Source of the DNA: Pontivivens nitratireducens
GTDB taxonomy: Bacteria; Pseudomonadota; Alphaproteobacteria; Rhodobacterales; Rhodobacteraceae
Assembly (NCBI RefSeq): GCF_014235845.1
Contig: NZ_JACJUQ010000008.1
Location: forward strand, 107,543 to 171,542
DNA length: 64,000 bases
Direction of reading: 5' to 3'
Positions 18,313-25,958 of this stretch are shown one piece after another; position 1 is the first letter of the stretch, and the number at the start of each line of letters is the position of its first letter. The notes beneath the pieces are model-generated. The model was not told where the DNA came from and did no database searches. It saw only the letters and a list, made by a program, of their open reading frames with translations. The position numbers and the translations under genes were made by a program.

Positions 18313-18891
18313 ATGGCAAAGCTTTACTTCAATTATTCCACCATGAACGCCGGGAAAAGCACGGCCCTGCTTCAAGCCAGCTACAACTATCGCGAGCGCG
18401 GCATGGACACGCTGTTGCTGACCGCAGACCTGGACCGCCGCGCGGGGGAGGGTCGCATCGCCAGCCGCATAGGGATCAGCGATGAAGCAGAGACTTACCT
18501 GCCCGCAGACGACCTGTTCGCCCGCATCGAGACGCATCTGAAAACACGGAAACTCGCCTGTATATTCGTGGACGAAGCCCAGTTCCTGACCAAGGCGCAA
18601 GTCTGGCAACTGGCCCGCACGGCCGACGACCTGCGCGTGCCGGTGATGGCATTCGGGCTGCGCGTCGATTTTCAGGGCGAGTTGTTCCCCGGCTCCGCCA
18701 CTCTGCTCGCAATCGCGGATTCCTTGCGCGAAATCAGGACCATATGCCATTGCGGACGCAAGGCGACTATGGTGATCCGGCAGGACGAAAACGGTGAGAC
18801 GATTACCCAGGGCGCGCAGGTGCAGATCGGCGGCAATGAGACCTATATTTCCCTGTGCCGCCGGCATTGGCGCGAAGCAACGGGCGCCTGA
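18313..18891 (+). CDS. tdk: Thymidine kinase
   Basis: A 192-residue type II thymidine kinase that phosphorylates thymidine in nucleotide salvage. Walker A is in FNYSTMNAGKSTALLQASYN (about residues 6-25), Walker B in CIFVDEAQFLTKAQVW near residue 88, and the lasso zinc site has CHC in RTICHCGRKATM and Cys in SLCRRHW. The ATG is preceded by GCGGGAAAAAATCATAG, a weak ribosome site. It stands alone between the orphan 95-aa gene and the convergent flavoprotein. Confidence 0.94.
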   Translation: MAKLYFNYSTMNAGKSTALLQASYNYRERGMDTLLLTADLDRRAGEGRIASRIGISDEAETYLPADDLFARIETHLKTRKLACIFVDEAQFLTKAQVWQLARTADDLRVPVMAFGLRVDFQGELFPGSATLLAIADSLREIRTICHCGRKATMVIRQDENGETITQGAQVQIGGNETYISLCRRHWREATGA

Positions 18892-18903
18892 CCGGACCGC
18901 GGC

Positions 18904-20319
18904 TCAGGGAAGGTATTTCTGAACGAACCCGACGACGCGCTTGACCCAGTCATTTTCGAACAGGCGGGGGGTGTAGTACTGCCCGGCGGCCCGCTTCGTA
19001 ACCTCGGTCATCGTCGGGTAGGGCGATACCATGTTGGTCAGTGCAGAGATTTTCAGGCCGTTGGCGATGGCCAGAACATAGGGCTGGATCAACTCCCCCG
19101 CGCGCAAACCGACGATGGAGGCGCCGACAGGCTTGCCGCCCACGACCATGACCTTGATCAACCCCTCGGTCCGCCGTTCGGCCTGTGCGCGGTCGTTCTG
19201 GTCGAAGGTGAACCGCAGGACCTCCAGCTTGTCACCATGCGCGTCCTGCGCCTGCGCCTCGGTCTGCCCGATCTGTGCGACCTCGGGGTCCGTATATGTC
19301 ACCCACGGGATATGATCCGTTCGAACCTTGGACGGCAGACCGAACAGCATGGAGCGGATGATCACTCCGGCATCGTAGCTGGCCTTGTGCGTGAATTGCA
19401 GGCCGCCCGTGACGTCTCCGATTGCATAGATACGACGGTTGGACGTGCGCAATCCGTTATCGACCTCGATGCTACGGTCATGCTTCACCCCTGCCCTGTC
19501 CAGGTCGAGCCGCCCGATATTCGCCTTACGCCCGACGGCCACCAGCAGATGCGAGCCCTGAACCGCGCGCCCGTCGTCGGAATGGACGGTGATGCCGTTA
19601 TCGGAGGATACCCTGGCGACCTGGAAGCCCTCCTCGATGGTGACGCCGTCCGCCCGGATATTCCGCAACGCGATGGCCACCAGTTCGGGATCGTCCTTGG
19701 GCAACACCTTGCTGCCCTCGACCACCGTCACCCGAATGCCGAGCCGCGCATGCGCCTGGGCCAATTCCATCCCGATGGGCCCCCCGCCCACGATGATCAG
19801 ATGCTCGGGCGTGTCGCGCAGGTCGAAGATCGTCTCGTTCGTGTGGTACTCGACCGTATCCAAACCCTCGATCGGGGGCACCAGCGGTGAGGAGCCGGTG
19901 GCGATGACGAAGCGGCGCGCCTGAACGATCGTATCGCCCGCCTGCACCTCGTCTTGCGAAATGAAGGTGCCGTAATCCTGAATGACCTGCACGCCCATCC
20001 CCTCGAACCGCTCGACGCTGTCATGCGGCGCAATGGAAGCGATGACGCCCGCCACGTGATCCTTCACCGCGGCATAGTTCACCTGCGGGGTCACATTCGC
20101 GATGCCGAAATCGGCGGAATGGGCCTGCGCGTGGGCATGATGCCCCGCCGCGATCATCGCCTTGGACGGGACGCACCCGTAGTTCAGGCAATCGCCCCCC
20201 ATCCTGCCGCCTTCGATCAGAACGACCTTCGCCCCCATCTGCACGGCCCCTGCGGCCACGGTCAGGCCGCCGGACCCGGCGCCCAGAATGCAGACATCGG
20301 TCTTGATACGTGTCGTCAT
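18904..20319 (-). CDS. MerA/Lpd-like pyridine nucleotide-disulfide oxidoreductase
   Basis: A 471-residue flavoprotein. CILGAGSGGLTVAAGAVQ binds FAD, GGDCLNYGCVPSKA has the redox-active CxxxxC pair, and IIVGGGPIGMELAQAHARLG binds NAD(P). Near the C-terminus the lipoamide dehydrogenase HPTxxE pair is replaced by SPYPTMTEV, with Tyr where the catalytic His would be, so it is not a true Lpd. It resembles the mercuric-reductase-like group paired with TVP38 proteins, but no mercury genes or extra terminal Cys pair are seen. Its start lies 1 bp from the upstream TVP38 stop (the two are coupled). Substrate unknown. Confidence 0.85.
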   Translation of the reverse strand: MTTRIKTDVCILGAGSGGLTVAAGAVQMGAKVVLIEGGRMGGDCLNYGCVPSKAMIAAGHHAHAQAHSADFGIANVTPQVNYAAVKDHVAGVIASIAPHDSVERFEGMGVQVIQDYGTFISQDEVQAGDTIVQARRFVIATGSSPLVPPIEGLDTVEYHTNETIFDLRDTPEHLIIVGGGPIGMELAQAHARLGIRVTVVEGSKVLPKDDPELVAIALRNIRADGVTIEEGFQVARVSSDNGITVHSDDGRAVQGSHLLVAVGRKANIGRLDLDRAGVKHDRSIEVDNGLRTSNRRIYAIGDVTGGLQFTHKASYDAGVIIRSMLFGLPSKVRTDHIPWVTYTDPEVAQIGQTEAQAQDAHGDKLEVLRFTFDQNDRAQAERRTEGLIKVMVVGGKPVGASIVGLRAGELIQPYVLAIANGLKISALTNMVSPYPTMTEVTKRAAGQYYTPRLFENDWVKRVVGFVQKYLP

Positions 20320-20320
20320 C

Positions 20321-21076
20321 TCAATTGTCCTCGATCTGCAGGGGGGAGCCACGCACGGCGCGTATGATGACAGGCAGGAACGCCAGGGCGGCCAGCCCCA
20401 AAATGGGCAACAGGATATGCGGCTCAAAAATAATGCCCAGATCCGGGCTTTCCCCCCGCGCAAAGACCTGGCTGAGGCCATTGCCGACGGAGGCGAAGAC
20501 GAAACTGCCCGGAACGATGCCGATCACGGTCGTCAGAACGAAATTGCGAAACCTGACCCCCACCAGCGCAGGCACGACATTCGCCACGAAAAACGGCACC
20601 ACGGGCAACAGACGCAGCAGGAACATCACGCTGATTTCGTTTTCGTTCAGCGCGTGTTTCACCTTCGCGATCTTGCCGCCGGTTGCGGCCATACGCTCCG
20701 CCAGAAAATCGCCCAGACCCACACGGACGGCGAGGAAGATCAGCATCGCCCCTATCGAGGCCCCTGTCACCGACAGCGCCATACCGCCGAGGATCCCGAA
20801 CATGAACCCGGCCGTCAGCGTCATCATGCCCGCCCCGGGCAGCGACAGCGCGACGATGGCAATATAGAGTGCGACAAAGCACATCGCCGCAAAGGCGTAA
20901 TTCTGGTCCCGCCACGTCAACAGGGCCTCGCGGTTGTCGCGCAGGGATTCGAAGATCAGATAATCACGCAGGAAAACGTATCCCAGCACGGCCGCGATGG
21001 CGATGGCGATCAGCGGCGCGGCGCGGCGCAGGGTAAGGCCCTCCTTGCGGGGGCCGGTCTGTGTGGTCTTTGGCAT
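20321..21076 (-). CDS. TVP38/TMEM64 (DedA-like) membrane protein
   Basis: A 251-residue membrane protein of the SNARE-associated/VTT family. It has a basic N-terminus, a first helix (PLIAIAIAAVLGYVF), the VTT-domain segment SLPGAGMMTLTAGFMFGILG near residue 75, and the later LRLLPVVPFFVANVVPALVG and TVIGIVPGSFVFASVG. Homologues are probable lipid scramblases or transporters. The start at 21076 is the first with a membrane-type N-terminus. It is the first gene of a two-gene unit with the flavoprotein, an association seen widely. Confidence 0.85.
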   Translation of the reverse strand: MPKTTQTGPRKEGLTLRRAAPLIAIAIAAVLGYVFLRDYLIFESLRDNREALLTWRDQNYAFAAMCFVALYIAIVALSLPGAGMMTLTAGFMFGILGGMALSVTGASIGAMLIFLAVRVGLGDFLAERMAATGGKIAKVKHALNENEISVMFLLRLLPVVPFFVANVVPALVGVRFRNFVLTTVIGIVPGSFVFASVGNGLSQVFARGESPDLGIIFEPHILLPILGLAALAFLPVIIRAVRGSPLQIEDN

Positions 21077-21219
21077 GTTGCGTCCTCTTCCCTGCTTGCC
21101 GTGGGAACCTGCGCCGCGACACCGTCTTGGGAAAGGCCCATCACGACGGGTTGACCCGGCACCGGGATTTGTTTCAGAAACAGCGCGCAGCGAAGGCCGC
21201 AAAAACCGGTGCTGGGCAA

Positions 21220-21248
21220 TTGACTTCCCTCCACCTCCGTCATATCGA
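21220..21248 (+). promoter_or_regulatory. Putative sigma-70 promoter for rpmH
   Basis: TTGACT (21220-21225), a 17-bp spacer and TATCGA (21243-21248) lie about 110 bp before rpmH. The -35 fits well and the -10 only partly. This is the only promoter-like pair I find in the 282-bp gap between the TVP38 gene and rpmH, which otherwise shows nothing. Confidence 0.35.
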
Positions 21249-21358
21249 AGCGGCTCACACGAATTAGGGTGACGAATCCGACAATCCGGATCGGCACCGC
21301 CGCAGGGCACATCGCCCCGGCACGATCTGGAAGGCCCCACCGGGCGAGGAGACGAGAT

Positions 21359-21493
21359 ATGAAGCGTACTTTCCAGCCGAGCAACCTGGTCCGCAAGCGG
21401 CGCCACGGCTTCCGCTCCCGCATGGCGACCAAGAACGGCCGCAAGATCCTGAACGCGCGTCGCGCACGGGGTCGCAAGAGCCTCAGCGCCTGA
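21359..21493 (+). CDS. rpmH: 50S ribosomal protein L34
   Basis: The standard 44-residue L34: [20 protein letters not shown], then [23 protein letters not shown] 21359 follows a GCGAGGAGACGAGAT ribosome site. rnpA starts 11 bp after its stop, the classic rpmH-rnpA arrangement. Confidence 0.98.
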   Translation: MKRTFQPSNLVRKRRHGFRSRMATKNGRKILNARRARGRKSLSA

Positions 21494-21504
21494 TATCAGG
21501 GTTG

Positions 21505-21927
21505 ATGATGAATTTGCCGCCGGATGCTGCACCTGAAGGGTCGGAGCGTCCGGCGGCTTCGTCATGCCCGGACGCAACCTCCCAGAGGATTTCGGTACTG
21601 CGTCAGCGCTCGGAATTCCTCAAGGCCGCCCGTGCGCCGCGACAGGCGACGACCGGCATGGTCGTGCAGGCCCGCAAGCGTGGAGCGGCTGAGCCTGCCG
21701 AGACGCCGATTCGCGTCGGATATACCTGCTCTAAAAAGGTCGGAAACGCGGTCATGCGCAACCGTGCCAAACGCCGTCTGCGTGAGGTCGCGCGAACGGT
21801 TCTGCCTCAACTGGGCCAGCCGGGCTATGACTATGTTCTGATCGGGCGCAACGGTGCCACGACGGACCGGTCATTTACCGATCTGACAAACGATCTGCGC
21901 ACGGCCTTGCGAAAGTTGCACCCGTGA
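21505..21927 (+). CDS. rnpA: Ribonuclease P protein component
   Basis: A 140-residue protein subunit of RNase P, which removes tRNA 5' leaders. The family signature KKVGNAVMRNRAKRRLRE lies near residue 79, and IRVGYTCSKKVG precedes it. The first 25 residues (PPDAAPEGSERPAAS) are a non-conserved extension, so the start could be further in. ATG codons at 21505 and 21508 and a TTG at 21502 compete. The stop overlaps the GTG of yidD. Confidence 0.95.
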   Translation: MMNLPPDAAPEGSERPAASSCPDATSQRISVLRQRSEFLKAARAPRQATTGMVVQARKRGAAEPAETPIRVGYTCSKKVGNAVMRNRAKRRLREVARTVLPQLGQPGYDYVLIGRNGATTDRSFTDLTNDLRTALRKLHP

Positions 21928-22145
21928 CGCCGGGCGCATGGATATTGTCCCTGCCGGTGCGCGCCTATCGCCTGACCTTCTCCTCCTATGTCGGGCACAA
22001 TTGCCGCTATCAACCGACCTGTTCGGCCTATGCTCTCGAAGCATTGCAAAAGCACGGGGCGCTGCGGGGGGGGCTGCTGGCGGCCCGGCGGATCGCGCGC
22101 TGTCACCCGCTGGGCGGATCGGGCATCGACAACGTTCCCGATTGA
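21924..22145 (+). CDS. yidD: Membrane protein insertion efficiency factor YidD
   Basis: A 73-residue YidD with the family core YRLTFSSYVGHNCRYQPTCS and ALQKHGALRGGLLAARRIAR, with cysteines in NCRY, PTCS and RCHP. It is a membrane-associated helper of YidC-dependent insertion. It starts at GTG 21924, overlapping the rnpA stop by 4 bp. Unusually, yidC does not follow; the next gene is trxA in the opposite orientation. Confidence 0.94.
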   Translation: MTPGAWILSLPVRAYRLTFSSYVGHNCRYQPTCSAYALEALQKHGALRGGLLAARRIARCHPLGGSGIDNVPD

Positions 22146-22203
22146 GGTTCCCGACTGAGGGCGCCACCTCGTTCGCCCGGGGTTTTCCAAAACCTTGTGC
22201 GCA

Positions 22204-22234
22204 CAAAAAACCCCGGCACAGGGGCCGGGGCGTT
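22204..22234 (-). terminator. Terminator after trxA
   Basis: Read on the minus strand, CCCCGG (22230-22225) and CCGGGG (22216-22211), with inner GC pairs around the loop, are followed by TTTTTTG. It lies 25 bp beyond the trxA stop. It may also slow readthrough from yidD, but the T-run faces trxA. Confidence 0.8.
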
Positions 22235-22258
22235 TCAGATGTCAGGATGGGATCAGGC

Positions 22259-22579
22259 TCAGAGGCTCTCTTCGATCCACCCCTGCAGGGCGGCCTTGGG
22301 CGCTGCGCCGGTCTTGTTTGACACGACCTGACCGTCCTTGAACAGGAACAGGGCCGGAATGCCGCGAACGCCCAGTTGAGCGGGCGAGTTCGGGTTTTCG
22401 TCCACGTTCACCTTCACGATCTTCACGCGACCGTCATAATCTGCGGACAGTTCTTCGAGCGCCGGTCCGATCTGCTTGCACGGGCCGCACCATTCCGCCC
22501 AGAAATCGACCACTACGGGGATGTCGGACTTCAGAACGTCGGTTTCGAAGCTTTCGTCGGTGACTTTTACGGTGGCCAT
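22259..22579 (-). CDS. trxA: Thioredoxin
   Basis: A 106-residue thioredoxin with the active site [13 protein letters not shown] (Cys31/Cys34 region) and the cis-Pro in [10 protein letters not shown]. It is the general disulfide reductase that serves ribonucleotide reductase and many others. ATG 22579 has an AAAGGAGCCATCCG ribosome site. It lies 76 bp downstream of addA at the end of a long minus-strand block and has its own terminator. Confidence 0.97.
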   Translation of the reverse strand: MATVKVTDESFETDVLKSDIPVVVDFWAEWCGPCKQIGPALEELSADYDGRVKIVKVNVDENPNSPAQLGVRGIPALFLFKDGQVVSNKTGAAPKAALQGWIEESL

Positions 22580-22655
22580 CGGATGGCTCCTTTCAGCGGA
22601 TATCTTGTGGAATTACGAATGTTGAAACCACATCTAGGGTTGCGCGCGGGGGCGG

Positions 22656-25600
22656 TCAAGAGAGCCCCGCGCGATGCAATGCCGCGCTCACAATCTCTTG
22701 CGGCAGCACGTCCATACGCGCGACCGCCGTCCAGACGATCGCGACATCTATCTGTTTGCCGGGAAAACCGGGTGCCAGCACCGCGCGGTACACCGCCATC
22801 TGGCGCAACAGGGCCTCGGGTGTCTGGTCGGGTCTGTCCGGGACGACGCGGTTCGACTTGAAATCCACGATGAGGATCCGGTCCCACTCGCGCACGATCC
22901 TGTCCACACGCCCGAATACGGGGCGTCCGCCCAGATTGCCGGAAATCGGAACCTCGCTCAACGCATCGGGCCCGAACAGAGGGACAAGCGCGGGGCTTTC
23001 GCGCAGGTTCCGAACCTCCCGCGCGACTTCGTCCTGCATGTCGGAGGGCAAGCGTGCCAGCAAATCGCCTGCTGCCGGATCGTCGACGCCCCGCGGCAAA
23101 TCGAGCAGCGCGTGGATGACATCGCCGCGCAGCAGGGCGCGGGCGGTTTCCTCCCCCTCACCGGGCAGAGCGTGGGCCCCCTCCATTTTCGAGGGCGAAA
23201 TCAGGCGATCCTCAACCGGGGCCGGCACAAGGCCCCAGTCAGGCGCGATAACCTTCGGTCGAGCGACTGGAACAACAGCAGGCGACGCGGTGCTCGTGGG
23301 CCAGCGGCTTTCCAGTCGCAGCATGGCCCCCTCCATCCCGTCTGGGGCCACATGGTGTGCGGCGGTCAGATCCTGCATTCCCTGCTCGACCATTTCGTAC
23401 CATGCCGGATTGTCCTTCGAGCCGCGAGTTCCTGCCCCCGCCACGATCAGCCAGTGCTCCGCCCGGGTCAGTGCGACGTAGAGCAGCCGCTCCTGTTCCC
23501 TGTCGTCACGCGCCTTGTGGGCGGTGACGGCCTCGGCCTCCAGATCGCTGTTGGGGCTGGCCTGCCAGATGGATGCCTCTTTGTCGCGCGGCAGGACCGG
23601 GGGGGCGCTCTTGCGATTGCGCTGCGCGGTGTCGGGCAGGATGACGACGGGCGCCTCCAACCCCTTGGCACCGTGGATGGTCATCACACGCACCGCATCG
23701 CCGCCCTGCCCCAGCTCACGCTTGATGTCGAGGCTGTCAGGTTCCAACCAGTCGAGAAAGCCCGTCAGGGTCGGCGGTTCCGTCCGCTCATAGGCCAGCG
23801 CCTGGGCCAGCAATTCGTCCAGCCCCTCCGCCGCGGGGGGACCCAGCCGGGCGATGAAGCGCCGCCGTCCGTCGCGCCGGGTCAGGATACGGTCGAGGAA
23901 TTCAAACGGCCGTGTAAAGTCGCCATCGTCGCGGATCTCCTGAAGGATGCGCGCTGCGTCCGAATGGCGCGGGTCGTCCTGCAACCGTGCCAGCAGCCGC
24001 GTTCTGCCCCGACCGTGGGCAAGGCGGAACAGCGCGTCCTCATCCACGTCGAACAGCGGGGAGCGCAGGGCAGCGGCAAGCGACAGATCGTCGTCCGGCG
24101 TCACGGCGAAGTGCATCAGCGCCAGCAGGTCCCTGACGGCAAGCTCCCCCCCCAGCTTGACCCGGTCGGCCCCGGCGACGGGAACGCCATGTTCCTTCAG
24201 ATGGCCGATCAGGCCGTGAAACAATGGGCCCCGGCTGCGCAGCAGAATAAGAATATCACCCGCCGCTAGGGGGCGGGGGCCATCCTCACCGGGGATCTGC
24301 GTGCCGCTGTCCAGCATTCGCGCAACCTCCGCCGCGATATGACGGGCGAGTTGCAGATCGGCCCGGTTGGAGGGGGGCGTATCCACCGGCAACCACCACA
24401 GGGCTTCGCTCGTGTCCTTCTCCGTTTCCAGAAAGGGCCACAGATCGACGCGCCCCGGCTTCGCATCGTCGAAGGCGGCGTGGGCGACCTTGTCGTCCAC
24501 GCCACCCCGGTTCGCAGGGGCGAAAACCTCATCCACCAGCGACAGGATCGGCGCGGCCGACCGGAACGACACGTCGAGCGCGACTTCACCGAACGGTTTG
24601 CCGGCATTGCCCAACCAGTCGCGGAATTTCTCGCGCATTTTCTTGAACTCGTCAGGCTGCGCCCCCTGAAAGGAATAGATCGACTGTTTTTCATCACCGA
24701 CCACGAACAGGGTGCGCTCATCGCGTTCCACACCCTGCCCGGCATAGAATTCCGGGGTCAGCGCCTCGATCACGTCCCACTGACGGGGGGACGTGTCCTG
24801 CGCCTCATCCACCAGAATATGGTCGATCCCTCCGTCCAGCTTGTACAGGACCCAGGGCGCCATTTCTGACTCCCGCAACAGATCGCGGGTGCGCAGGATC
24901 AGATCCTCGAAATCGAGCATCCCCTGCGCCGCCTTCGCCGCGTCGTAGCGTTCCAGAAAAACGGCCGCGAAATCGTGCAGCGCCTGCGTCCGCTCCAGCA
25001 CGGCGCGGGCGATGCGGTCGCTGCGCGCCGCCTCCACCGCCATGGCCAAATCGTTGAGCGCCTCGACATCGGCGGGGTCGAGCGTTGCGACCACCTGCTT
25101 GGTCGCGAACTTGTCGATCTTGGCCAGATGATCGCGTTTTTCCGTTTTCTTGTCATATAGCAGGAAGCTTTCCGCCTGCTCGGCGGTCAGGGTCGTCAGG
25201 GTGCTCAGCACCTTGGGCAGTTGCTTGTTTTTCTCATTCGCTGTTCCGGCGGCCCTCATCGCATGGGCCAGTCGGTCGAGCAGATCACGCTCCTCCGCTC
25301 CGAAAACCTGCGGTACGGGATCGTCTGCGCGGATCCCCAGATCCGCCTCAAGTTTCGCCCGGTCAAAAGGGGTGGCGAAGGCGTCGCGCTGGCTGAGGAT
25401 CGCGTTCAGCAGGCCCTCCGGCCCGTCACCGGGACAATGCGCGGCCATCGCGGCAAAGACGTCCGGCGCGGCCACGGCGATCTCATCCATCAGATCGGCG
25501 CGCAAGGCCAGCGTGGCGCGGTCGTCCATCTCGCGAAAACCGGGGCTGATTCCGGCCTCCATCGGGAAGCGTCGCAGGATCGTGCCGCAAAAAGCATGGA

Positions 25601-25958
25601 TGGTCTGGATCTTCAACTCCCCCGGCGTTTCCAGCGCGTCCGCGAACAGACGGCGGGCCACGGCCAGATCGACGTCGCCCGATTCCTCCAACTGCGCAAG
25701 CTCGGCGCGCAATTCCGCGTCCGGCATCATCGACCACGCGCCCAGCCGCCTGAACAAGCGGTTCTTCATCTCCGCCGCTGCGGCCTTGGTATAGGTCAGG
25801 CACAGGATGCGCTGCGGGCTGGCGCCGTGCAGCAACAACCGCGCCACACGATCGGTCAGGACGCGGGTCTTGCCCGACCCGGCATTGGCCCCCACCCAGG
25901 CGGAACCGGCGGGTGAAGAGGCGCGGTTCTGCGCCCGGCTGGCATCGCTCAACATCAT
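22656..25958 (-). CDS. addA: Double-strand break repair helicase-nuclease AddA
   Basis: A 1100-residue UvrD-type helicase fused to a RecB-like nuclease. Walker A is in WVGANAGSGKTRVLTDRVAR near residue 22, IDHILVDEAQDTSPRQWDV gives motif II, and VMTIHGAKGLEAPVVILPD gives motif V. The C-terminal nuclease has GRVDRIVREWDRILIVDFKS and RQMAVYRAVL. With AddB it resects broken ends for RecA loading, replacing RecBCD. The ATG at 25958 overlaps the addB stop, so the two are coupled. Confidence 0.95.
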   Translation of the reverse strand: MMLSDASRAQNRASSPAGSAWVGANAGSGKTRVLTDRVARLLLHGASPQRILCLTYTKAAAAEMKNRLFRRLGAWSMMPDAELRAELAQLEESGDVDLAVARRLFADALETPGELKIQTIHAFCGTILRRFPMEAGISPGFREMDDRATLALRADLMDEIAVAAPDVFAAMAAHCPGDGPEGLLNAILSQRDAFATPFDRAKLEADLGIRADDPVPQVFGAEERDLLDRLAHAMRAAGTANEKNKQLPKVLSTLTTLTAEQAESFLLYDKKTEKRDHLAKIDKFATKQVVATLDPADVEALNDLAMAVEAARSDRIARAVLERTQALHDFAAVFLERYDAAKAAQGMLDFEDLILRTRDLLRESEMAPWVLYKLDGGIDHILVDEAQDTSPRQWDVIEALTPEFYAGQGVERDERTLFVVGDEKQSIYSFQGAQPDEFKKMREKFRDWLGNAGKPFGEVALDVSFRSAAPILSLVDEVFAPANRGGVDDKVAHAAFDDAKPGRVDLWPFLETEKDTSEALWWLPVDTPPSNRADLQLARHIAAEVARMLDSGTQIPGEDGPRPLAAGDILILLRSRGPLFHGLIGHLKEHGVPVAGADRVKLGGELAVRDLLALMHFAVTPDDDLSLAAALRSPLFDVDEDALFRLAHGRGRTRLLARLQDDPRHSDAARILQEIRDDGDFTRPFEFLDRILTRRDGRRRFIARLGPPAAEGLDELLAQALAYERTEPPTLTGFLDWLEPDSLDIKRELGQGGDAVRVMTIHGAKGLEAPVVILPDTAQRNRKSAPPVLPRDKEASIWQASPNSDLEAEAVTAHKARDDREQERLLYVALTRAEHWLIVAGAGTRGSKDNPAWYEMVEQGMQDLTAAHHVAPDGMEGAMLRLESRWPTSTASPAVVPVARPKVIAPDWGLVPAPVEDRLISPSKMEGAHALPGEGEETARALLRGDVIHALLDLPRGVDDPAAGDLLARLPSDMQDEVAREVRNLRESPALVPLFGPDALSEVPISGNLGGRPVFGRVDRIVREWDRILIVDFKSNRVVPDRPDQTPEALLRQMAVYRAVLAPGFPGKQIDVAIVWTAVARMDVLPQEIVSAALHRAGLS

